Assembly: GCA_937901105.1 (NCBI GenBank)
Contig: CALCHD010000043.1
Span: forward strand, 1 to 7,670
Length of the DNA: 7,670 nucleotides
From: an uncultured Bacteroidales bacterium
GTDB taxonomy: Bacteria > Bacteroidota > Bacteroidia > Bacteroidales > UBA932
Direction of reading: 5' to 3'
In this document: positions 1 to 5,643 of the stretch, piece after piece
Numbering within the stretch: position 1 is the stretch's first letter
Layout of the letters: each line of letters opens with the position of its first letter
Made by a program: the position numbers and the translations under genes
The notes under the pieces: model-generated
Told to the model about the DNA's origin: nothing
Databases searched by the model: none
The model's input: only the letters and a program-made list of their open reading frames with translations

Positions 1-1910
1 TATTGGCATCAATGTCATTCACATTCTCTAGCTGTGACAGCTGGTTGGATGTTAATAACAACGTTGATGCGCCTGACTACGTTCAGGAGGACTTGTACCT
101 AGCAGGTATCTTGTCAGCTCTAGGACAGGGTAACTACTATGACATCAGGGCAACAGCCCCTCTAACACAGACCCTAGGTACCGGTAACTACACTAACTTT
201 GCTGCTCACTTCTATACAAAAGCTAATGATGCTGCAGGTGAGATGTGGAGAGTTGTTTACTGGTTGCACGGTATGAACCTTGAGAACATGATCAACCAGT
301 CTCTTGAGGCTGAGGAGTGGACTCTTGCAGGTATCGGTTATGCTATTAAAGCGTTTGACTGGGATATGCTAACCAAACTTCACGGTGAGGTTCCTATGAA
401 ACAGGCTTACGAGCCAGGCAGACTTTCTCATGACTATGATTATCAGGATGAGGTTTACACTCAGGTAAGAGAGTGGGCTAACACTGCTATCGAGTACCTT
501 GAGATGGATGACGCTACTGATTACGGTTCAAGATTGAAAGATGCTGACCTTATGTACGCAGGTAATGCAGAGAAATGGATCAAATTCGCTCACTCTGTAA
601 TCGTTAGAAACCTTTCTTCTCTAACTAACAAGAACAACTTTGCTTCAGATTACGCTCAGATGTTGATTGACCACGCTGCTCTAGCAATGGCAGACAATAC
701 TGACAACGCTACCGTTTCACGTCTTGGTGGTGGTAACGAGGCTCAGTTCTCTTCTTATAACAACTGTTGGGGTGTTTGCCGTGGTACAGGTTCTGACAAC
801 TACTGGGCATCAGACTGGACTGTACAGATTATGACTGGCCAGATTCCTCAGTACGATGAGAACGGTGACAAAGTTGATGCAGATCCAGATCCTGTAACTG
901 GTGAGATCAGCAAGGTTTATCCTTTCGCATTGGCTCCAGTTCAGTACGTAGCTGATACTTCAAAAGCTGCTGGTCACTTCGACCCACGCGTTGTTGCTAA
1001 GATCGGCTGTCTAGATGCCAACAAATACCAGAATATGGATAACATCGATTCTATCAAGAATTGGAAGTTCTACGGTGGTTCATTCACTTCATGGACTGGT
1101 CCTATCGGTACTGCTGCTAACCTTTGGGGTTCTAGAACCGGTAACAACTCTAACGCTTCTTACGACGGTACAGGAAGATGGCTGTACGAGGAGTCTGCCC
1201 CTTATATCCTAATGACTGCTGCTGAGATGCAGTTCTGCTTGGCTGAGACTTACTGGAAACTTGGCCAGAAAGGCAACGCTCTAGAGGCATTCAAGAAAGG
1301 TGTAGCTCTTGACGTTGAGTTCACAGGTTCATACTTGAAACCAGGTGCTCCAAAAGAGACTGGCGAGGATGCTGATGGCAACAAGACTTACGCTATCGGC
1401 GGTAACGGTCCTGGTGGTGACGTAGTTACTAAAGCTGCTTTCAACACTCTTGCATCTGAGTACATTGCAGGTCCTTATGTTGAGGGTATGACTGAGGCTG
1501 ACTTCACTCTATCACACATCATGCTTCAGAAAATGGTTGCATTGTTCCCTTGGGGTTCAACTGAGACTTGGGTTGATATGAGAAAATATCACTATGATAT
1601 TAAATACACTGGCGAGTACCCTGCATTGAACAACGGTTGGACTCTAGCTTACGTAGACCAGAAAATGGATTCAGACGAGACTAAAGTTTACAAAGGATAC
1701 TATCTTGCTCCAGCTCTAGTTGAGAACAGACGCGGTTCTTACAATGAGGAGAACTACGGTTCACCTTGCTACCGTATCCGTCCTCGTTACAACTCAGAGT
1801 ACATGTGGAACAAGCCAGCTCTTGATGCATTGAAACCTATCGGTGGCCGTGAGCTTAACTACCAGTGCTCTATTCCTTGGTTTGCTTACCCAGGTGAAAT
1901 GCCAAGATAA
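1..1910 (+). CDS. SusD/RagB-like outer-membrane lipoprotein (5' end cut by window edge)
   Basis: SusD-family lipoproteins sit on the cell surface as the substrate-binding lid of a SusC-type TonB-dependent transporter and capture glycans or other oligomers. The reading frame enters at position 3 and is open from the edge; the first in-frame TTG is not a credible start, because the frame begins inside a signal peptide. A lipobox-like TFSSC puts the lipidated Cys at residue 11 of the visible frame, followed by DSWLDVN, a typical SusD mature N-terminus. Further SusD-like signatures are a helical core with LHGEVPMKQAYEPG (126-139), a TPR-like helix AAEMQFCLAETYWKLG (406-421), QKMVALFPWGSTETWVDMRKY (509-529) and a C-terminal RIRPRYNSEYMWN (591-603). 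The pattern resembles the SusD-like_2 branch more than classic starch SusD. The mature protein is about 625 residues, long for the family, with Asp-rich loops near 285-296 and 456-461. The ligand cannot be read from the sequence. Family confidence is high; substrate is unknown. Confidence 0.9.
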   Translation, partial: LASMSFTFSSCDSWLDVNNNVDAPDYVQEDLYLAGILSALGQGNYYDIRATAPLTQTLGTGNYTNFAAHFYTKANDAAGEMWRVVYWLHGMNLENMINQSLEAEEWTLAGIGYAIKAFDWDMLTKLHGEVPMKQAYEPGRLSHDYDYQDEVYTQVREWANTAIEYLEMDDATDYGSRLKDADLMYAGNAEKWIKFAHSVIVRNLSSLTNKNNFASDYAQMLIDHAALAMADNTDNATVSRLGGGNEAQFSSYNNCWGVCRGTGSDNYWASDWTVQIMTGQIPQYDENGDKVDADPDPVTGEISKVYPFALAPVQYVADTSKAAGHFDPRVVAKIGCLDANKYQNMDNIDSIKNWKFYGGSFTSWTGPIGTAANLWGSRTGNNSNASYDGTGRWLYEESAPYILMTAAEMQFCLAETYWKLGQKGNALEAFKKGVALDVEFTGSYLKPGAPKETGEDADGNKTYAIGGNGPGGDVVTKAAFNTLASEYIAGPYVEGMTEADFTLSHIMLQKMVALFPWGSTETWVDMRKYHYDIKYTGEYPALNNGWTLAYVDQKMDSDETKVYKGYYLAPALVENRRGSYNEENYGSPCYRIRPRYNSEYMWNKPALDALKPIGGRELNYQCSIPWFAYPGEMPR

Positions 1911-1938
1911 TAATGTTGGATTTTAAAAAGATAATAAG

Positions 1939-2778
1939 ATGAAAATTTTGAAATATTTGACATGTTCATTGGCTCTTTTGGCAATGGTAGCATCTTGTGA
2001 CAAGCACGAGATCCTATACAATACAGAGGAGGCTAAAGCGGCTGAGTTCCAGTTGCACTACTTTGAGCCAATCACCAATACTTCAACTAACTACATTGAT
2101 TCAGTGTACGTTAATGACAAGCTGCTTTCAGGTATTGACGGTGGTGGTAACTTGGCTACCTACAATGGTATCCCTGGCGGTTCTACCGGAAGATTCTTCT
2201 GTGTTGAGCCAGGTGATGTTAACTTCAAGTTCTACAGAAAAGGTCAGGTTGTTTACAACCAGAACATTACCCTAACTGCAGGCAAGCAGAATGTTATTGT
2301 TCACGACCTTAACAAACCAGGCGTTGTGCTTGACAATGGTTATCCTTACCAGCACGTTAGCGGCGTAGCTAACGCAGCTACTTGGGATACTGACTCTCTT
2401 GCAACAATTATGTTTGTAAACATGATTTATGAGACTCCAGGTCAGCCATACGAGGGTAAGCTACAGTACCAGTGGCAGAACTTCAGAACCAAAGAGTGGG
2501 AGAACCTTGGTGAGCCTGTTGGCTTTGGCGAGGCTACTGAAAGATGCCCAGTTTTGGTTATTAAAGAGGTGTTCAACTCATCTGGATACCGTAGAATTGA
2601 CTACAGAATCCTTGACGAGGATGGCAATATTTTCCAGCACTTCAACTCATCAGGTAAATTTACCAACTATTCTGACTGGTGGAATGGCTATATTGGACGT
2701 TCATACATGCATATCCTAAGTGGTATCAGACAGGATAAAACAAACAGAGTTGCTGTTAAAGTTTGGACTTCACTATAA
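1939..2778 (+). CDS. Surface lipoprotein with DUF4397-like beta domain(s), SusCD-associated
   Basis: This is a 279-residue lipoprotein of unknown function. A signal peptide (KILKYLTCSLALLAMVAS) ends at a lipobox with Cys20, followed by Asp. Residues 36-130 resemble DUF4397 as I remember that family: short beta strands, a segment IDSVYVNDKLL, a Gly-rich turn (GIDGGGNLATYNGIPGG), then VEPGDVNFKFYRKGQVVYNQNITLTAGKQ. Residues 155-279 form a second beta-rich part (TIMFVNMIY ... YRILDEDGN ... RSYMHILSGI) that may be a diverged copy of the same fold. The gene starts 28 bases after the SusD-like stop with no terminator between, so the two are almost certainly cotranscribed; a terminator follows at once. 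By position it corresponds to SusE/SusF-type accessory lipoproteins, which bind substrate on the cell surface, but no homology to those is visible. ATG 1939 is supported by the signal peptide directly behind it; the upstream sequence is A-rich with no strong ribosome binding site. Confidence 0.8.
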   Translation: MKILKYLTCSLALLAMVASCDKHEILYNTEEAKAAEFQLHYFEPITNTSTNYIDSVYVNDKLLSGIDGGGNLATYNGIPGGSTGRFFCVEPGDVNFKFYRKGQVVYNQNITLTAGKQNVIVHDLNKPGVVLDNGYPYQHVSGVANAATWDTDSLATIMFVNMIYETPGQPYEGKLQYQWQNFRTKEWENLGEPVGFGEATERCPVLVIKEVFNSSGYRRIDYRILDEDGNIFQHFNSSGKFTNYSDWWNGYIGRSYMHILSGIRQDKTNRVAVKVWTSL

Positions 2779-2796
2779 CAGATCACTTATAGAATT

Positions 2797-2829
2797 GAGA
2801 GGCCGCGCCCTAGTGGCCTCTCTTTTTTT
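2797..2829 (+). terminator. Rho-independent terminator of the SusD/DUF4397 operon
   Basis: A perfect 8-bp GC-rich stem (GAGAGGCC at 2797-2804 with GGCCTCTC at 2815-2822) encloses a 10-base loop and is followed by seven T (2823-2829). It begins 18 bases after the stop codon of the DUF4397-like gene and should end the operon. Confidence 0.92.
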
Positions 2830-2857
2830 AAACGAATAACCTTAATACATTACAGAA

Positions 2858-3367
2858 ATGAAAAAGATTATTCTAGTTATGCTGGCAATGGTTCTTGCAT
2901 TGCCTTCATTTGCACAGAAACTTTCTAAAGAGGAGAAGGCAGCCTTGGCAAAGGCACAGAATGAGTCTGCAGTAACTGCCCTTAACGCAAAGGCATGGGT
3001 ACTTGTACCTTCGCAGTACCAGAAATCAGACGGTACTCTTGAGAGCAATGTGGATCCTGCTATCTTTGTTGCTTGCGAGGGTGACAAGATGATTGTACAG
3101 GGCTATATCTGCGGCGGAAGCAACTCGCAGAGCTACCTTGTAGAGTTCAAGGATTATACTCCAACTATTGACAAGAAAGGTAACCTTAAGATGCGTCTTG
3201 TTGTAAACGGACGTATGATGAGAGGTATCTACCAGATTACTTTAAGGAACAACACCAATGTTGCTGATGTAATCTTTACCCCTAGCGGAAAGAGCCCTCT
3301 TAAATTCCAGGGCCCTATTGTTCCTCTAGCAGGCGCTAACTACTACAAAAGGTCTAACCCTATGTAA
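2858..3367 (+). CDS. Small secreted DUF4251-type protein
   Basis: This 169-residue exported protein has no known biochemical function. An N-terminal signal peptide (Lys-Lys, hydrophobic stretch to LPSFA, likely cut after Ala19) is followed by QKLSKEEKAAL; there is no lipobox Cys, so it is predicted to be soluble in the periplasm or secreted. The body fits my recollection of DUF4251, a Bacteroidota family: NVDPAIFVACEGDKMIVQ (64-81), a Gly/Ser turn (CGGSNSQSY), a segment TIDKKGNLKMRLVVNGRMM (103-121), a strand ITLRNNTNVADVIF (127-140) and a closing PLKFQGPIVPLAGANYYK (147-164). The length is normal for the family. It stands alone between two terminators, so it is probably its own transcription unit, though its ATG lies only 28 bases after the preceding T-tract and I find no convincing -7 box there. 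The start is supported by the signal peptide. Glu is GAG and Gln is CAG almost throughout, as in the two upstream genes. Confidence 0.85.
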   Translation: MKKIILVMLAMVLALPSFAQKLSKEEKAALAKAQNESAVTALNAKAWVLVPSQYQKSDGTLESNVDPAIFVACEGDKMIVQGYICGGSNSQSYLVEFKDYTPTIDKKGNLKMRLVVNGRMMRGIYQITLRNNTNVADVIFTPSGKSPLKFQGPIVPLAGANYYKRSNPM

Positions 3368-3397
3368 TCTGCATTGCAGACCTATATCGGGACAAAT

Positions 3398-3425
3398 AAA
3401 AGGGAAAGCAGATGCTCTCCCTTTT
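3398..3425. terminator. Bidirectional terminator between convergent genes
   Basis: The arms AAAAGGGAAAGC (3398-3409) and GCTCTCCCTTTT (3414-3425) pair with one A/C mismatch around the loop AGAT. On the plus strand the stem runs into a T-run ending at 3427 and ends the DUF4251 gene, whose stop is at 3365-3367. On the minus strand the arm ends in TTTT-A-TTT and serves the EEP gene, whose stop codon (3428-3426) directly abuts the hairpin. Confidence 0.82.
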
Positions 3426-4331
3426 TTATTTCTCAATATCTAATACCTTCAACAACACAGGCAGATGGTCACTCACACCCCCTAGGTACCGGGGGCCGGA
3501 ATATGTCCGCTTCGGTTTTATCCCCATATAGGTGGCATCCTCTGTAAACAGCGCTTGTGGGGCAAAAATTTCCATTTTTGTGCTTGCTTGGATATCCATA
3601 TTCTCCGATACCAGAATCTGGTCTATAATGCTCCATTCATGCTGATATTTATATGTTCCTTCAGCCCCTTTAGCCTTCTCTGCCAAATTTGTCAGCTGTC
3701 CAAGATTCTGCAGCGGCCCGGAATCTGGTGTGTCATTGAAATCCCCCATCACAATAATGTTGGCGCTTGGGTCAGTACGTAATATTGAATCCACAGTGCG
3801 GCTCACCATAAGTGAAACATATTCCCTCTTTTTTCCCGACGAACTCTCATTTCCCCTCTTGCTCGGCCAATGGTTTACCATTATATGCAGGGTATCTTTC
3901 CCATCGGCTACCCCTTTGGTATAAAGGACTTCCCTGGTAGGGAATGATGCCTCAATGTATTTTGTTTCCAGGGGTGTGAACTTTTCCTCCCGGTAAAGGA
4001 GTGCCACATCAATGCCACGGCTGTCGGGAGAATCCTTATGGATATATCTGTATCCTCCCCTGGCAAGAGGTGTCTCCTCAAGCAGCTGATCCAGCACAAA
4101 CCTGTTCTCAACTTCCGCCAGTCCTATGATGCCGGGCATCTCTCCGTACTCATCTGCTGCGAGCATCAGAGTCTTGGCAATGTCGTCCCTTTTCTTTTCA
4201 AAGCGCTTCCAGCTCCAGCGGTTATCCCCTGTTGGGGTGAATTCTTCATCCGTTGTGGAAGGGTTGTCATAAGTGTCAAAATAGTTCTCTACGTTCCAGA
4301 ACATCACCAGCAGCAGGAGTATCTCTTTCAT
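3426..4331 (-). CDS. Endonuclease/exonuclease/phosphatase (EEP) family hydrolase
   Basis: The protein has 301 residues of the EEP (DNase I-like) metal-dependent phosphodiesterase fold. The catalytic motifs are all visible in order: FWNVEN (metal-binding Asn13), LAEVEN (Glu73), SRGIDVALLY (Asp108), VNHWPSKRG (His154), GDFNDTP (Asp197, Asn199), SIIDQILV (Asp237) and GGVSDHLPV (catalytic Asp288-His289). It should therefore be active. The family cuts nucleic acids, phosphoinositides or other phosphoesters, and the substrate cannot be told from sequence. The start is fixed by an in-frame TGA at 4337-4335, just upstream of ATG 4331. As I recall, Bacteroidota relatives often carry a signal peptide before the first motif; here only MKEILLLLVM precedes FWNVEN, with no cleavage site, so the protein may be cytoplasmic. 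It is divergent from ychF (71-bp gap) and convergent with the DUF4251 gene. Codon use (CTG, AGG, CCC and mixed GAA/GAG) differs from its neighbours. A weak promoter-like TAAATTGC lies at 4354-4347 on its strand, too uncertain to call. Confidence 0.92.
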   Translation of the reverse strand: MKEILLLLVMFWNVENYFDTYDNPSTTDEEFTPTGDNRWSWKRFEKKRDDIAKTLMLAADEYGEMPGIIGLAEVENRFVLDQLLEETPLARGGYRYIHKDSPDSRGIDVALLYREEKFTPLETKYIEASFPTREVLYTKGVADGKDTLHIMVNHWPSKRGNESSSGKKREYVSLMVSRTVDSILRTDPSANIIVMGDFNDTPDSGPLQNLGQLTNLAEKAKGAEGTYKYQHEWSIIDQILVSENMDIQASTKMEIFAPQALFTEDATYMGIKPKRTYSGPRYLGGVSDHLPVLLKVLDIEK

Positions 4332-4367
4332 GGCTCATGATTTTTATGCAATTTAAAAAATTTACCC

Positions 4368-4375
4368 TATTTTTG
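4368..4375 (+). promoter_or_regulatory. Probable Bacteroidota -7 promoter box of ychF
   Basis: TATTTTTG matches the Bacteroidota -7 consensus TAnnTTTG exactly and lies 27 bases before the ychF ATG, which would give a leader of roughly 20 bases. A clear TTTG -33 element is not visible, although the region upstream is T-rich. The only other place for a ychF promoter would be inside the divergent EEP gene. Confidence 0.6.
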
Positions 4376-4402
4376 CAGCCTAAAAATTTAAAAATTAGAT
4401 AT

Positions 4403-5506
4403 ATGGCACTCAGATGCGGCATTGTTGGCCTTCCAAATGTAGGCAAATCAACCCTTTTCAACTGTATCAGTTCTGGAAAAGCACAGTCTGCAAACTTTCC
4501 TTTCTGTACAATTGAACCCAACATTGGTTCTACCATTGTTCCCGACGATAGACTTGAAGTTCTTGAGAAAATAGTAAAACCCAACAGAGTTGTTCCTGCA
4601 ACAGTGGAGATTGTAGACATTGCAGGCCTTGTAAAAGGTGCAAGCAAAGGTGAGGGTCTTGGAAACCAGTTCCTTGCAAACATCAGGGAGACTGATGCAA
4701 TTCTTCATGTATTAAGGTGCTTTGACGATCCCAATATCGTTCATGTAGATGGCAATGTAAATCCTGTAAGGGACAAGGAGATCATCGATACAGAGCTTCA
4801 GCTTAAAGACCTTGAGACAGTTGAGAACCGTATCAGCAAAGTGCAGAAGCAGGCCCAGACAGGTGGCGACAAGAATGCAAAGAAACTTTACGATATCCTT
4901 GTAAAATACAGGGAGGTTCTTGAGCAGGGAAAATCTGCACGTACAGTTACATTCGACAATGCAGAGGATGAGAAAATTGCACGTGAGCTTTACCTTCTTA
5001 CCAACAAGCCAGTAATGTATGTCTGCAACGTTGACGAGGCAAGCGCAAAGGATGGCAACAGCTATGTTGAGCAGGTAAGGGAGGCAGTAAAGGATGAGAA
5101 TGCGCAGATTCTTGTAATTGCAGCAAAGATTGAGTCAGAGATTGCAGAGCTTGAGAGCTACGAGGAGAGACAGATGTTCCTTGAGGAGATTGGTCTTGAG
5201 AAATCGGGTGTTGTAAGGCTTATCAGAAGCGCATATGCACTTCTTAACCTTGAGACATACTTCACAGCTGGAGTACAGGAGGTGAGGGCATGGACATACA
5301 ACAAAGGTGACAAGGCTCCTGCAGCAGCTGGTGTTATCCATTCAGATTTTGAGAGAGGATTTATCCGTGCAGAGGTAATCAAATATGAGGACTTTGTGCA
5401 TTATGGTTCAGAGGCAGGATGCCGTGCTGCCGGTAAGCTTGGTGTAGAGGGCAAGGAGTATGTTGTTCAGGACGGTGACATCATGCATTTCCTTTTTAAC
5501 GTATAA
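4403..5506 (+). CDS. ychF: Ribosome-binding P-loop ATPase/GTPase YchF (Obg family)
   Basis: YchF (OLA1 in eukaryotes) is a cytoplasmic Obg-family nucleotidase that associates with ribosomes and influences translation and stress responses; family members usually prefer ATP. At 367 residues it has the usual length. Visible are the Walker A/G1 motif GLPNVGKST (9-17), the G2 region NFPFCTIEPN (31-40), G3 DIAGLVKGASKGEGLG (72-87), and a G4 position reading NVDE (209-212) in place of the GTP-specific NKxD. A helical coiled-coil insertion spans about 130-200 (LQLKDLETVENRISKVQKQ), and a C-terminal TGS domain covers about 283-366 (YFTAGVQEVRAWTYNKGDKAP ... DGDIMHFLFNV). The frame stays open upstream to 4253, but that part overlaps the EEP gene; ATG 4403 gives the conserved N-terminus MALRCGIVGLPNVGKS and lies just after a promoter box. 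It is monocistronic and ends at its own terminator. Codons are mostly GAG for Glu. Confidence 0.98.
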   Translation: MALRCGIVGLPNVGKSTLFNCISSGKAQSANFPFCTIEPNIGSTIVPDDRLEVLEKIVKPNRVVPATVEIVDIAGLVKGASKGEGLGNQFLANIRETDAILHVLRCFDDPNIVHVDGNVNPVRDKEIIDTELQLKDLETVENRISKVQKQAQTGGDKNAKKLYDILVKYREVLEQGKSARTVTFDNAEDEKIARELYLLTNKPVMYVCNVDEASAKDGNSYVEQVREAVKDENAQILVIAAKIESEIAELESYEERQMFLEEIGLEKSGVVRLIRSAYALLNLETYFTAGVQEVRAWTYNKGDKAPAAAGVIHSDFERGFIRAEVIKYEDFVHYGSEAGCRAAGKLGVEGKEYVVQDGDIMHFLFNV

Positions 5507-5550
5507 GATAGAAAAGCAAGTAAAATAAAGTAAAAATAAATCATTGATAT

Positions 5551-5578
5551 AGCGGCTTTTAGGCCGCTTTTCTTTTTT
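5551..5578 (+). terminator. Rho-independent terminator of ychF
   Basis: The stem AGCGGC (5551-5556) with GCCGCT (5563-5568) closes a six-base TTTTAG loop and is followed by the T-rich tract TTTTCTTTTTT ending at 5578. It lies 45 bases after the ychF stop. Outer flanks AAAGTAAAAA (5527-5536) and TTTTTACTTT (5574-5583) are also complementary and could extend the structure. Confidence 0.9.
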
Positions 5579-5592
5579 ACTTTACTATATAT

Positions 5593-5626
5593 AAAAAAAG
5601 AGGCTGATATAATATCAGCCTCTTTT
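5593..5626 (-). terminator. Terminator of the PpiD-like gene (possibly bidirectional)
   Basis: A perfect inverted repeat (AAAAGAGGCTGATAT at 5596-5610 with its complement at 5612-5626) forms a long stem with a minimal or partly opened loop. Read on the minus strand the stem is followed by seven T (complement of A5593-5599), which fits termination of the PpiD-like gene whose stop codon is at 5646-5644. In the plus direction only TTTT follows, so it could act as a weaker backup for ychF. Confidence 0.88.
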
Positions 5627-5643
5627 AGTACACAATGTATCTA

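Noticed and set aside
2790..2797. TAGAATTG-like -7 box before the DUF4251 gene
   Set aside because: It matches TAnnTTTG only in part and would start transcription inside the terminator hairpin of the preceding operon.
3478..3495. CCCCC ... GGGGG inverted repeat near the 3' end of the EEP gene
   Set aside because: It lies inside coding sequence for the conserved GPRYLGG segment and arises from Gly and Pro codons; no T-run or regulatory context goes with it.
4276..4338. Out-of-frame ATG seven bases upstream of the EEP start, opening a 20-codon frame ending in TGA at 4276
   Set aside because: The short peptide has no recognisable features and is explained as a shifted reading of the EEP start region; there is no evidence of translation.
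4253..4402. 50-residue N-terminal extension of ychF from ATG 4253
   Set aside because: It overlaps the EEP gene on the other strand, lies upstream of the promoter box, and has no counterpart in YchF proteins, which start at the conserved MALRCGIVGLPNVGKS.
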